64,000 nucleotides of DNA, from contig NZ_JBFOHP010000002.1 in NCBI RefSeq assembly GCF_040907265.1, positions 8,184,001-8,248,000 of the forward strand, read 5' to 3'. The notes beneath the pieces are model-generated. The model was given only the letters and a program-made list of their open reading frames with translations. It was not told where the DNA came from and searched no databases. Every line of letters starts with the position of its first letter. Within the stretch, counting starts at the first letter, position 1. Shown in pieces: positions 8,212 to 17,535 of the stretch. Made by a program: the position numbers and the translations under genes. Source of the DNA: Streptomyces sclerotialus. Its GTDB lineage: Bacteria; Actinomycetota; Actinomycetes; Streptomycetales; Streptomycetaceae.

Positions 8212-9093
8212 ATGAACATGCGCCCGAACAAGCGCCCTGTTGCCCTGGCCGCATTCGCTGCGGCTCTCGCGCTCACCCTCAGCGCCTGCTCCGACGACAG
8301 CGCTGACAGCGGCGGAGACGAGCCCTCCGCCACCGTGATCAGCCACATCCACGGCCTCGGCATCGACCCGGCCGACGGCAAGCTCCACGTCGCCACTCAC
8401 CAAGGCATCTACACCCCGGGCAAGGACGGTGCCCCGCAACTCGTCGGCGACCGCAAGGACGACTTCATGGGCTTCACCGTGACCAAGGCCGGCACCTTCG
8501 TGGCCAGCGGTCATCCGGCCCCCGGAGACGACGCACCCGGCAACCTCGGCCTCATCGAGAGCACCGATGCCGGCAAGACCTGGAAGGACACGTCGCTCAG
8601 CGGCGACGTCGACTTCCACGCCCTCGACTACGCCGACGGCACCCTCTACGGCTACGACAGCATGAGCGGCCTCCTGCGTGCCAGCAAGGACGGCGTGAAC
8701 TGGGAGAAGCGCGGCACCCTTCAGGCCCTCGACATCGCGGTTGCTCCCAAGGACACCGACACGGTCCTGGCCACCACGGAGCAGGGGGTGGCCAGGAGCA
8801 CCGACGGCGGTAAGACCTTCCGCCATGGCAAGGCCCCCGTCATGGCGTTCGTGTCCTGGCCCGCCCCGGACACCCTGTACGGCATCGACCCCTCCGGTGC
8901 GCTCAGCCTCAGCCGTGATGAGGGCCGCTCCTGGAAGAAGGTCTCGACGGTCCCCGGCGGGCAGCCGCAGGCTCTCACCGCCGTCGACGCCAAGCACGTC
9001 GTCGCCGCCACCCAGAGCGGGGTCCACGAATCGAAGGACGGCGGTGAAACCTTCACCAGGCGTCTCGCCGTGGTATCCGGCGGCGATCACTGA
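8212..9093 (+). CDS. BNR/sialidase-like beta-propeller lipoprotein (F510_1955 type)
   Basis: A 293-residue exported lipoprotein: signal peptide with lipobox (LTLSACSDD), then Asp-box-like repeats (STDAGKTWKD, SKDGVNWEKRG, STDGGKTF, SRDEGRSWKK, SKDGGETF) spaced 40-55 residues apart, as in beta-propeller blades. It opens with SHIHGLGIDP, a signature of the F510_1955 group that accompanies DUF305 genes. Catalytic glycosidase residues cannot be assigned, so an enzymatic role is not claimed. AGGA precedes ATG 8212 at suitable spacing. A terminator follows. Confidence 0.85.
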   Translation: MNMRPNKRPVALAAFAAALALTLSACSDDSADSGGDEPSATVISHIHGLGIDPADGKLHVATHQGIYTPGKDGAPQLVGDRKDDFMGFTVTKAGTFVASGHPAPGDDAPGNLGLIESTDAGKTWKDTSLSGDVDFHALDYADGTLYGYDSMSGLLRASKDGVNWEKRGTLQALDIAVAPKDTDTVLATTEQGVARSTDGGKTFRHGKAPVMAFVSWPAPDTLYGIDPSGALSLSRDEGRSWKKVSTVPGGQPQALTAVDAKHVVAATQSGVHESKDGGETFTRRLAVVSGGDH

Positions 9094-9101
9094 CAGGTCC
9101 T

Positions 9102-9134
9102 GCTGCCGCGGCGTGGTTCAGCCGCCGCGGCAGC
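9102..9134 (+). terminator. Hairpin terminator after the BNR lipoprotein gene
   Basis: The inverted repeat GCTGCCGCGGC (9102-9112) with its complement (9124-9134) begins 8 bases after the stop at 9093. Confidence 0.75.
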
Positions 9135-9137
9135 GCC

Positions 9138-9347
9138 TTACCCGCCGTTGTGCTCTGGGGCGACGGAACCTTCGAGCGCTTCGGTGATGTGGGCGATGGC
9201 GTTCTCCCGGGTCGCCTGTGGGCCTGGACGGAGGCGGAGTCTCCAGCACGGGTACTTCCGGAGGAACCACCAAGTGCCGACCGGGCCGTTGCGCAAGGCG
9301 GACACAAGGCAGGTGCGGAAGGTTTGTGTTGCGGTCGAGTAGTCGGT
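9138..9347 (-). pseudogene. Fragment of a thiopeptide-type bacteriocin biosynthesis (SpaB C-terminal-like) domain
   Basis: About 69 codons in one minus-strand frame read GPVGTWWFLRKYPCWRLRLR, then ENAIAHITEALEG before a stop. The WWFLRK-x-PCWRLRLR pattern is characteristic of the N-terminal strand of the domain found in lanthipeptide dehydratases and their stand-alone relatives. The rest of the domain is absent on both sides and no start codon or ribosome site is present, so this is a relic. The assignment rests on one motif. Confidence 0.5.
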
Positions 9348-9370
9348 GCCGGGACCTCCGCGTCCTGGGC

Positions 9371-9475
9371 GGCCCGCTGACCGGCACGGAAGACATGGAG
9401 AAACTCGAGAAGTCCTCTGGGCAGGACTCCGACGCCATGTTCCTGACCATGACGATCGGGCACCGAGGGTGCGGT
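9371..9475 (+). pseudogene. DUF305 gene fragment
   Basis: The plus frame reads TEDMEKLEKSSGQDSDAMFL, then TMTIGH. It aligns with the second half-repeat of the intact DUF305 gene (KDMKELKAAKGTDFDKMF, then MMIDHHNG). The second His of the His-His pair is replaced and the frame is lost just after it. It is a remnant of a former paralogue next to the intact gene. Confidence 0.65.
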
Positions 9476-9687
9476 GAGGATGGCCGACCGAGTCGGGCAC
9501 TTGCATCGGTTTTCGACGTTGGTCGGTGCGGTCATCCGTGTGGTTACCAGTCACAGGCATGGCGCGGGGCAGTGCGGCGGAGAGGGCGCCGGACTTCTCC
9601 GCCAAGCCGGTGCGACCGGGCCGGCAGATCGGCCGTGTGGCCCGCGGTGGGCTCCGAGCCGGCACCGGGTCCGAGCCGGATCGGAGT

Positions 9688-12254
9688 TCAGCGCGGGCCG
9701 CCTCCCTGATCGGCACCGTTCGCCGGTGGCGGCTGGGTGATGCGCCGGCGGCGCAGGCGGGAGGCGTTGGTGACCACCGACAGCGAGGAGAGCGCCATCG
9801 CGGCGGCGGCGAGGATCGGGCTGAGGCGAATCCCCCACAGCGGGTAGAGGGCACCGGCGGCGACGGGTACGCCGACGGCGTTGTAGGCGAGCGCGAAGAA
9901 CAGATTCTGGCGAATGTTGCGCATGGTGGCGCGCGACAGCCGGACGGCGGTGACCACGCCGGTCAACGAGCCGGAGATGAGGGTGATGTCGGCGGCTTCA
10001 ACGGCGACGTCGGTCCCGGTGCCGATGGCGAGGCCGACATCGGCGGCGGCCAGCGCCGGGGCGTCGTTGATGCCGTCGCCGACCATGCCCACCGTACGGC
10101 CCTCGCGCTGCAGCCGGCGGATCTCGTCCGCCTTGTGCTGTGGCAGCACCTCGGCCAGCACGTGTGCCACGCCCACCTGCCGGGCGATGGCCTCGGCGGT
10201 GCGAGCGGTGTCACCGGTGAGGATGACGACCTCCAGGCCGAGCCGGCGCAGTGCGGCGATGGCCGCGGCGGAGTCCTCCTTGACGGTGTCGGCCACGGCC
10301 AGCACTCCGGCCGGTGTGCCGTCGACAGCGGCGAACACCGGAGTCTTGCCCTGGGCCGACAGGCCGCTGGCGACGGGGGCGAGGCCGCCAGGGGCGATCC
10401 CGGCGTCGCCGAGCAGTCGGGCGGTGCCGACCAGGACGGTACGGCCGTCCACCGTGGCCTTGACCCCTTTGCCGGTGACGGAGTCGAACCCGTCGGCCTC
10501 GGGCAGGGCCAGGCCCCGCTGCCGTGCACCGGCGACGATCGCCGTCGCGAGGGGGTGCTCACTCATCTCCTCGACCGCGGCGACCAGCGCCAGCAATTCG
10601 TCCTTCCCGAAGCCGTCGACGGGGTGCACATCGGTGAGCGCGGGGGTCCCTGCGGTGACGGTGCCGGTCTTGTCCAGGACCACGGTGTCCAGCTTGTGGG
10701 CGGTCTCCAGCGCCTCGGCGGAGCGGATGAGGATGCCGGCGCGGGCGCCCTTCCCGGTGCCGACCATCACCGACAGCGGTGTGGCGAGTCCGAGCGCACA
10801 CGGACAGGCGATGATCAGCACCGCGACGGCGGAGACCAGCGCGAGGGTCAGGGCCGGCGGCGGGCCGAGGGTGTACCAGAGAGCGAAAGCAGCGACGGCG
10901 ATGGCGATCACGACGGGCACGAAGTAGCCGGACACGGCGTCGGCGAGCCGCTGGATGGGAGCTTTGGACGCCTGCGCCTGCCGCACGAGGCGGATGATCT
11001 GGGCCAGCATCGTGTCGGCACCGACCTTGCTCGCGCGCACGCGCAGCGCACCGCTGCCGTTGACGGTCGCGCCGATGACGGTGTCCCCGGCGCGCTTGAT
11101 GACCGGCATCGGCTCGCCGGTGACCATCGACTCGTCCACCGGCGAGGACCCGGAGAGCACGGCGGCGACGACCGGCACCTTCTCACCGGGCCGGATCACC
11201 AGTTCGTCGCCGACCACGACGTCCTCGACCGGAATCTCCTCCTGGGTACCGTCACGGACCACCCGGGCGGTGCGGGCCTGCAGCCCCAGCAGGGCGCGGA
11301 TCGCCTCACCGGTACCGGCCTCGGCACGGGCCTCCAGCAACCGGCCCAACAGGATCAGGGTGAGGATCACCCCGACCGCCTCGAAAGTACACCTTACGCA
11401 CCTCGCTCGGCAGCAGCCCGGGGGCGAGGGTGACCAGCAGGCTGTATCCGTACGCGGCCGATGTGCCAAGCGTGATGAGGGAGTTCATGTCGGCGCCGCG
11501 ATGCCGTAGGGCCAGCCAGCCGGTCGAGTGGATCGGCCGGCCGGTGTAGAACATCACCGGGGTGATCAGCGCCAGCTGCAGCCAGTGGTTCAGCAGCCAA
11601 CCGGGCACCCAGTCGGCACCGAACAGCTCGTGCGTCATGACGGCGAAGAGCACCGGCAGCGTCAGCACCGCTCCCATGGTGACCCGACGGCCCAGGTCTT
11701 GGATCTCGGCACGGCGCTCGGCGGCTTCCGCCGCCTCCGCCTGGGCCGCGTTCTCGCCGCCCGAGGGCCGGTCCGGCGTACGGTCCCCGGCGAGGACCCG
11801 GTCCCCGCCACCGCCGGCAACGGCCCCTGGTGGCGTCCGGTACCGGTTCAGGTGCAGGCGCCGGCGCTCGTGCTGTCGATTCCGGTTCGACCAGCAGCGT
11901 GCCGTGGACCATGTTCATTCCGCACGCGAAGCCGTAGGACCCCGCCGTATCGGGACTCAGGCGCACGGTGGTGCGCTCGTACGCGGGCAGCCCCGCGCTC
12001 ACGCGCAGGTCGGGGAAGACCACCCGGGAGGTGCACTCCCCGGACTCCTGCCGGTCGAAGACCAGCTCCACCGGCATTCCCTGCCGGACGCGGATGAGAT
12101 CGGGGCGGTAACCGCCCCGCACGGTCACGGCCACGCGCTGCACCCCGCCCGCCACCAGAGCTGTGTGGGCAGGGCGCGGTCCGAAGAAGAACCATGCCAG
12201 GCCGGCGACCGCGCCGACCGCAGCGGCAACGACGACAAGATCGGGGACACTCAC
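9688..12254 (-). pseudogene. Cupredoxin-P1B-type (copper) ATPase fusion, two frame breaks
   Basis: GTG 12254 starts a membrane-anchored cupredoxin domain with copper-ligand-like residues (ESGECTSRVVF, then YGFACGMNMVHG), preceded by GGGAGG. Between about 11890 and 11830 the reading must shift to reach the ATPase start (NAAQAEAAEAAERRAEIQDL and the helices after MGAVLTLPVLF). Near 11388 a second shift (VYF into [20 protein letters not shown]) leads into a complete catalytic core: TGE in MVTGEP, CPC in [21 protein letters not shown] and GDGINDAP. No N-terminal HMA domain is visible; the cupredoxin occupies its place. The gene would export Cu(I) if whole. Both breaks look like single-base indels, so an assembly error is possible. 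Confidence 0.78.
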
Positions 12255-12450
12255 GGCGACCGCCTCCCTGCGTGGCTGCCCATCCTCGTCCGCCGCTACC
12301 CCTACCTGGCAGGGGCCGAACGGCCTGGCACTCAGGACCGCTCAGGCCCTGGGCGCGCGCCCGCGCGTAAGAGACCGTGAGTGGCAAGAGCCCCGTCCAC
12401 CGGCAGCAGGCCGGAACGAGGCGCTCGTGCTCCGGAGGAGGTGGCACACC

Positions 12451-12726
12451 ATGATGTTCTGGTACGACCACAACGTCAGCGGGTGGGGCTGGTTCGCGAT
12501 GTCGGCCGGCATGCTGGTCTTCTGGGCAGTGATCATCACAGTCGCTGTCCTGGCCATCCGCGCTCTCAGTCGGCCGCACGAGCACACACATGCCCCCGCT
12601 GCCCCTTCGCCCGAACAGCTGCTCGCCGAGCGGTTCGCCCGCGGCGAGATAGATGAAGAGCAGTACCAACGCAGCCTGGCCACGCTGCGTTCCGGGCACG
12701 CCGGCGGCCCCTTCACCAAAACCTGA
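12451..12726 (+). CDS. SHOCT-domain membrane protein
   Basis: A 91-residue protein: one membrane helix (FAMSAGMLVFWAVIITVAVLAI, residues 15-36), a His-rich hinge (PHEHTHAP), then a C-terminal SHOCT motif (LLAERFARGEIDEEQYQRSL). SHOCT modules are short oligomerisation elements. GGAGGAGG precedes the doubled ATG at 12451. It heads the plus-strand set facing away from the copper ATPase gene and probably shares metal-dependent control. Confidence 0.85.
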   Translation: MMFWYDHNVSGWGWFAMSAGMLVFWAVIITVAVLAIRALSRPHEHTHAPAAPSPEQLLAERFARGEIDEEQYQRSLATLRSGHAGGPFTKT

Positions 12727-12781
12727 CCACGGAGCCGGACGCAAGGCCCACAGGTCCCCGGACCAGCCGCCCTTGCGCAGA

Positions 12782-12820
12782 GGAGGCCCACGATGGAGGC
12801 CCACGATGGAGGCCCACGAT
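12782..12820 (+). repeat. 13-bp tandem repeat carrying RBS and start codon, 3 units
   Basis: Three identical copies of GGAGGCCCACGAT are followed by G. Each unit supplies a Shine-Dalgarno GGAGG and an ATG (12793, 12806, 12819). Because the unit is 13 bases, the three ATGs are in three different frames; only 12819 opens the DUF2933 frame. Confidence 0.92.
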
Positions 12821-13082
12821 GCAGAACAAGAAGCCCTACGGCTTGTACGCAATCGCACTCGCCATCTTCATGGTCGGAGCCCTCGCTCTCGGCGTGCCCG
12901 CAAGCACACTCGCAGTGTTGGCCATCGTCCTGGTCTGCCCGCTGATGATGCTGCTCATGATGCGCGGCATGCACGGCCATCAGGACCAGGGCGGCAGCTC
13001 CCGCAACGTCGACCGAGACCGGAGCGATCCGCTGGGTGAATCCGACCGGCGGCACCAGCGCCCCGAAGCCAGGCGTCCGTAG
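12819..13082 (+). CDS. DUF2933-like small membrane protein
   Basis: An 87-residue protein with a double hydrophobic span (YGLYAIALAIFMVGALALGV and LAVLAIVLVCPLMMLLMM), then a Met/His turn (RGMHGHQDQ) and a charged tail. This matches DUF2933 proteins that accompany heavy-metal ATPases. The start is the third of three repeated RBS-ATG units. The isoprenylcysteine-methyltransferase-like gene follows on the same strand after 147 bases. Confidence 0.8.
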   Translation: MQNKKPYGLYAIALAIFMVGALALGVPASTLAVLAIVLVCPLMMLLMMRGMHGHQDQGGSSRNVDRDRSDPLGESDRRHQRPEARRP

Positions 13083-13229
13083 CGACCGCAGGGTCCAGGC
13101 ATCTGTAACGACCGCAGGCGAGCGTCCGGCAGCCCTCCGGCAGCCCTCCCGTGAGAGATCAGCGAGCGATCTTCATCGGCATCGCGCATCGCCCGGGCGC
13201 CGCCGGTCCGCGGCTCGTTCGAGGAGGAC

Positions 13230-13928
13230 ATGATGGCCGATGCCGCATACGGGCTGTGGCCTCTGGTGGTGTTCAACACCCTGCTGTTCGTGGTGTTCGC
13301 GGCCGGCTTCTTCCACCCGAAGACCAGGCGGGACTGGCGGGCCATGGGCGCCTACACCGCCTTTCTGGCGGCACTGTTCACCGAGATGTACGGCACTCCG
13401 CTGACCATCTACCTGCTGGGCAGCTGGCTCGGCAACCGTTTCCCGCTCCTTGAGGACACACACGCCGGCGGACACCTGTGGAACGACCTGGTCGGCTGGA
13501 CCGGCGACCCCCACCTGAGCCCCTTCCACCTGGCCAGCTATGTCGCGATCGGCGGCGGATTCTGGCTGATCGCCGCCTCCTGGAAAGTACTGCACACCGC
13601 CGCCCGGAATGGCGAACTGGCCACCACCGGCCCGTACGCCAAGGTCCGGCACCCCCAGTACGACGGCTTCCTGCTCATCATGACCGGCTTCCTGCTGCAG
13701 TGGCCCACCATCCCCACCCTGATCATGTTCCCGGTCCTCGTCGGCGTTTACCTCCGGTTGGCCCGCAACGAGGAACGTGAGGTGGCACGGCGATTCGGTG
13801 AAGAGTGGAGCGCCTACGCCGCACGCACCCCCGCCTTCTGGCCCAGGCGGCTCCGCACAGCGCCCACGCCCCGGCACCCGGACATCCCCGGAACGCACAT
13901 CCCCCACCCGCCGACCGGCCGCAGGTGA
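13230..13928 (+). CDS. Isoprenylcysteine carboxylmethyltransferase-like (PEMT/NnrU-type) membrane protein
   Basis: A 232-residue protein with five to six membrane helices. The C-terminal methyltransferase-type motif (GPYAKVRHPQYDGFLLIMTG, then RNEEREVARRFGEEW) is the conserved SAM-binding region of the ICMT/PEMT superfamily. In metal islands such genes follow P1B ATPases; their substrate is unknown. ATG 13230 and ATG 13233 are adjacent, and the GAGGAGG at 13221 favours 13233. Its stop overlaps GTG 13925 of the next fragment. Confidence 0.85.
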   Translation: MMADAAYGLWPLVVFNTLLFVVFAAGFFHPKTRRDWRAMGAYTAFLAALFTEMYGTPLTIYLLGSWLGNRFPLLEDTHAGGHLWNDLVGWTGDPHLSPFHLASYVAIGGGFWLIAASWKVLHTAARNGELATTGPYAKVRHPQYDGFLLIMTGFLLQWPTIPTLIMFPVLVGVYLRLARNEEREVARRFGEEWSAYAARTPAFWPRRLRTAPTPRHPDIPGTHIPHPPTGRR

Positions 13929-14179
13929 CCGCACGTGTTCCCGGCGCACCGCACCTGCGCTACAGCGGCGTGGCCCTGGCCTACAACCTCGCGGGCGCGC
14001 TGACGGGCTTCCTGCCCTTCCTCGCCACCGCCCTCCTGGACGCTGCCGGCGGCGCCACCTCCTGGCCCGCGGCCGTTCTCCTGATGGCCATCGCCCTGCT
14101 CACCGCGCTGGGCGGCCTCCTGGGCGAACGCCTCCGCGTACGCGACAACGTGACCACCGACTCGTCATCCGCTTCCTGA
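13925..14179 (+). pseudogene. C-terminal piece of an MFS (MHS-type) transporter
   Basis: The 84 codons from GTG 13925 read LRYSGVALAYNLAGALTGFL, then LPFLATALLDAAGG and a last helix. This is the penultimate and last helix pair of metabolite:H+ symporter-type MFS proteins, which are normally 430 residues or more. The first ten helices are absent. The piece begins inside the stop of the preceding gene (GTGA), so it may still be translated by coupling, but it cannot be a transporter. Confidence 0.6.
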
Positions 14180-14230
14180 CTCGGTGTCCCTGATCCGGTG
14201 CTCCTGACCTGGTGTTCCTGACACGGTGCC
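14175..14230 (+). repeat. 14-bp tandem repeat, 4 units
   Basis: Four consecutive 14-bp units of the form CCTGAnnnGGTGnn start within the last codons of the MFS fragment. The last unit runs into the hairpin at 14228. Confidence 0.8.
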
Positions 14231-14266
14231 TGCCTGGGGCCGCCGCGCCGGCGGGGTCAGGCAGGC
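14228..14266 (+). terminator. Hairpin terminator candidate
   Basis: GCCTGCCTG (14228-14236) pairs perfectly with CAGGCAGGC (14258-14266) around a GC-rich loop that can itself fold. It lies between the metal island and the serpin gene. Confidence 0.6.
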
Positions 14267-14407
14267 GGAAGTCCTGGTTTCTGCACCACCCGTGCCCCCC
14301 CGCCACCCCCCCGCCACCGGGCGGGGTCCGGCTGCCGACCCCGCCCTCGTACCCGGCTAGTGTGGATCGAGATCAAGCTGGCAGGCGCAGTGTGAAACGG
14401 GGGCGGA

Positions 14408-15631
14408 GTGCGGGCAACACACGCGGACAAGCAGGTGATCGACGAGACCGTCGGCGCGGTCAACGGCCTGACAACACGATGGGCGGAGACGGTCGCGAGC
14501 GGCACGGTGCTCTCCGCGGCCGGTGTGTGGCCGCTGCTCGCCTTCCTCGCCGACGGCGCGAGCGGCACGGCGCGCGACCAGTTGGCGGAGGCCGTCGGTC
14601 TGCCCGCCGACCGTGCGGCACACACCGCGCGGACGTTCCTTGTCGCGCTCGACGAACTCCGGGGAGTGGACGCGGCGCTGGGGCTGTGGACCAGCCGGAA
14701 GCTGAAGGCGCGAGCGGAATGGCTCGCGGGGCTGCCGCCGCACGCCCACCGCAACTTGACCGGTTGGCTCAGGTCCGACCGGAAGGCGCTCGACAGGTGG
14801 GCGGCGGAACGGACCCGCGGGCTGGTCAAGCAGATGCCGGTCGCCTTGCGCAGGGACACCGAACTGGTACTGGCGAGCGCGCTCGTCATGGAGACCGAGT
14901 GGATACGTCCCTTCGCCGCCGGTTACGCCTGTCCCCGTTCGGGCCCGTGGGAAGACCGCGAGCTGGCCGGGCTGCACCGCACCACCTCGCTGCTGGACCG
15001 CGTCGGCGTGGCGGACACCCCTGCCGGACACGTGACCGACCTCAGAGTGGTGGGCACCGCCGGCATGGACGTGCACCTGCTCCTCGGTGACGAGACCATG
15101 CCCCCGGGCCAGGTACTGAAGGCAGGCGTCGGCATCCTCGCCGGGCGGCACCACGTCGTACCGGGCGGCCGACTCCCGTACGGCACGGCCGGACCCGGCG
15201 TCACCGTGCACGAGGCGCGCCACTTCCGCCCCACTCCGCCGAAGCTCCACGTCAACACCGTCGCCTTCGACATCTTCGGCGAGCACGACCTGACGAGCCA
15301 CGCCGGCCTCTTCGGGCTGAGCGCGGCGACCGACCGGTCCGCGGGCCACTTCCCCGGCATCAGCGACCGGCCGACGGCGATCGGCTCCGCCAGACAGGCG
15401 GCCACCGCGGCCTTCACCGAGAAGGGCTTCAAGTCCGCAGCGGTGACCGCCATGGCGCTGATGGCAGGCAGCGCCCGGCTCCCGGAGGAGAAGTACGTGA
15501 CCACCGAGGTGTACGCCACCTTCGACCGCCCCTTCGGCTTCCTGGCCGTACACCGCCTCTCAGGCCTCGTCCTCGCGGCCGGCTGGGTCACGGAGCCGCA
15601 GCCGTACCGAGAGGAGGGAATCAACGGGTGA
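14408..15631 (+). CDS. Serpin-family protein
   Basis: A 407-residue cytoplasmic-type serpin with no signal peptide. The N-terminal serpin pattern is SGTVLSAAGVWPLLAFLADG at residues 31-50. Near residues 337-348 the hinge of the reactive-centre loop reads EKGFKSAAVTAMALM with the small residues typical of inhibitory members, then the strand after the loop (EVYATFDRPFGFLAVH) and a closing motif (SGLVLAAGWV). Serpins trap serine or cysteine proteases covalently; the target is unknown. GTG 14408 follows GGGGGCGGA. The gene stands alone, with no protease gene beside it. Confidence 0.85.
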   Translation: MRATHADKQVIDETVGAVNGLTTRWAETVASGTVLSAAGVWPLLAFLADGASGTARDQLAEAVGLPADRAAHTARTFLVALDELRGVDAALGLWTSRKLKARAEWLAGLPPHAHRNLTGWLRSDRKALDRWAAERTRGLVKQMPVALRRDTELVLASALVMETEWIRPFAAGYACPRSGPWEDRELAGLHRTTSLLDRVGVADTPAGHVTDLRVVGTAGMDVHLLLGDETMPPGQVLKAGVGILAGRHHVVPGGRLPYGTAGPGVTVHEARHFRPTPPKLHVNTVAFDIFGEHDLTSHAGLFGLSAATDRSAGHFPGISDRPTAIGSARQAATAAFTEKGFKSAAVTAMALMAGSARLPEEKYVTTEVYATFDRPFGFLAVHRLSGLVLAAGWVTEPQPYREEGING

Positions 15632-15805
15632 CCGGCGGTGCCGACGGCGACGGTGGACGACGACGGTGTGGGGGTTCTGCTGCTGTGCGAGTACGCAATT
15701 CGGACGCCATGGGGCGAGGCCCTCGACGAGTGACACGGGAGTGTTCCTGACGGGGGCCGACCACCGGCACTCCGGGGAGTCTCTCTCCCTGCCTCCGCCA
15801 GTGGG

Positions 15806-16048
15806 TCACACCTGCTTGAGCAGCGGTGGGACGGTCGGTACTTCGGAGGCGTTGTCGATGTCCTCGGCGGTCATCCTGAAGCTGTCGGGGTAGGCCTCGC
15901 GCCGGGTGCGGCGGGCGGGTTCGCTGGTGCGCCAGCAGTAGAGGCACTGCCGGCATTGCAGTACCTCCCACACTCCGGGGACGGGCGAGGCGAAGAGCTG
16001 CTCGATCGTCTCGTGGGCGCAGCGCGGGCACATCGTGATGTCGGCCAT
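15806..16048 (-). CDS. Non-oxidative hydroxyarylic acid decarboxylase subunit D
   Basis: An 80-residue zinc-ribbon-like protein with CPRC and CRQC pairs, then YCWRTSEPARRTRREAYPDS and a tail with AEDIDNASEVPTVPPL. This is the small D subunit of VdcBCD-type decarboxylases. It lies 62 bases downstream of the UbiD-type C subunit on the same strand. ATG 16048 with GAGGAAC upstream is preferred over a longer frame that overlaps the end of the C gene. Its exact role in the complex is not established. Confidence 0.88.
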   Translation of the reverse strand: MADITMCPRCAHETIEQLFASPVPGVWEVLQCRQCLYCWRTSEPARRTRREAYPDSFRMTAEDIDNASEVPTVPPLLKQV

Positions 16049-16110
16049 GGCGGTTGTCGTTCCTCGAGTTCCTCGGTACGGGTGACGGTGGATCAGTAGC
16101 TGGTGCCGGG

Positions 16111-17535
16111 TCAGCGGTTGGCGGTGAGCTGCTGGAGCTTGGTGAGCCATGCGGCGGCCTCGGGCAGGTCACGGACCTGGTTCCCGTAGTTGCCGCGCCT
16201 GTCCGGCGCGACAGGGGTGGTGGCGTCGATGACGAGCTTGTCGACGATGCCGGGGGACTGGGCCTGCGGAGCGAGTTCGAGGACGGAGAGGTTCGGGACT
16301 GTGATCAGGTCTCCGGACGGGTTCATCTTCGTGGACAGCGCCCACATCACCTGGGGCAGGTTGAACGGGTCGACGTCCTCGTCCACCACGATCACCGTGG
16401 CCGCGTACCCGAGCCCGTGCGGCAGAGTCAGGACGCGCATGCCGACCGCCTTCGCGAAGCCCCCGTACCGCTTCTTCGTCGACACGATGACGACCAGCCC
16501 GTGGGTGTACATGGCGTTGACCGCCTGCACCTCGGGGAACTCGGCCTTCAGCTGCTCGTACAGCGGCACGCAGGTGTTGGCGGCCATCAGGTAGTCGATC
16601 TCGGTCCACGGCATACCGAGGTACAGATGCTCGAAGATCGGGTTCGTGCGGTAGGAAATCTTGTCGATGCGGATCACCGTCATGTTGCGTCCGCCCGAGT
16701 AGTGGCCGGTGAACTCGCCGAACGGGCCCTCGATCTCGCGCTTGCGGCCTTCGATGACACCCTCGATGACCACCTCGGAGCCCCACGGCACCGGCAGGCC
16801 GTGCAGTGGCGATTCGGCGATCGGGGCGGGGGCGCCGCGCAGCGCGCCGGCCAGCTCGTACTCGTTCTGGTCGTACTTCATGGGCGTGGACGCGACGATG
16901 GAGATGACCGGGTCATTGCCGAGCGTGATGGCGATGGGCAGGTCCTCGCCCTGCTCCTCGGCCTTGCGCAGGTGCTGGGCGATGTCGTGCATGGGCACGG
17001 GCTGGAGGGCGAGCTTGCGCTTGCCCTTGACCTCGATGCGGTAGATGCCGACGTTCTGCTTGCCGCTGTTCTCCGGGTCCTCGGGATCCTTGGAGACGAC
17101 CGCGGCCTTGTCGATGTAGAAGCCGCCGTCACCGTCGTTGAGGCGGATCAGCGGCAGCACCTGGAAGATGTCGACGTCATCGCCCTCCTGGCTGTTCTCC
17201 GCCCACAGCGGGTCTGCCCGCCACTCCGGCGCGACCGGGAAGTCGGCCCAGCGGCGGATGAACTCGGCGACCTGCTCCTTGGTCCCGGTGCCCTTCGGGA
17301 GTCCCAGGGCGAGGGCGTGATTGGCCCAGGAGCCGTGCACGTTCATCGCGATGCGGGCGTCGGTGAAACCCTTGACGTTGTCGAAGTACAGGGCGGGGGC
17401 GGCGTCGCCCAGACGCGGCGCGGCGTTCGCGGCCGCGGCGATGTCCGGCTCCGGCATCACCTCCTCGGTGACACGAAGGAGCTGCCCTTCCTCGTCCAGG
17501 GTGTCCAGGAAACTGCGAAGGTCGTCATAGGCCAT
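16111..17535 (-). CDS. UbiD-family hydroxyarylic acid decarboxylase, subunit C
   Basis: A 474-residue prenylated-FMN-dependent decarboxylase of the vanillate/4-hydroxybenzoate type (vanillate to guaiacol in Streptomyces sp. D7 VdcC). The family signatures are present: IEGPFGEFTGHYSGG at about residues 240-254, the earlier NVGIYRIEVKGKRKLALQPV, and the C-terminal VIDATTP. It forms an operon with the D subunit. The usual B subunit (UbiX-type flavin prenyltransferase) is not in this window, so the cofactor must come from elsewhere. It is divergent from an AraC-type regulator, its likely activator. Confidence 0.93.
   Translation of the reverse strand: MAYDDLRSFLDTLDEEGQLLRVTEEVMPEPDIAAAANAAPRLGDAAPALYFDNVKGFTDARIAMNVHGSWANHALALGLPKGTGTKEQVAEFIRRWADFPVAPEWRADPLWAENSQEGDDVDIFQVLPLIRLNDGDGGFYIDKAAVVSKDPEDPENSGKQNVGIYRIEVKGKRKLALQPVPMHDIAQHLRKAEEQGEDLPIAITLGNDPVISIVASTPMKYDQNEYELAGALRGAPAPIAESPLHGLPVPWGSEVVIEGVIEGRKREIEGPFGEFTGHYSGGRNMTVIRIDKISYRTNPIFEHLYLGMPWTEIDYLMAANTCVPLYEQLKAEFPEVQAVNAMYTHGLVVIVSTKKRYGGFAKAVGMRVLTLPHGLGYAATVIVVDEDVDPFNLPQVMWALSTKMNPSGDLITVPNLSVLELAPQAQSPGIVDKLVIDATTPVAPDRRGNYGNQVRDLPEAAAWLTKLQQLTANR

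Noticed and set aside
9526..11433. 635-codon plus-strand frame with Gly/Asp-rich sequence
   Set aside because: It is antisense to the P-type ATPase catalytic core, which shows DKTGT, CPC and GDGINDAP.
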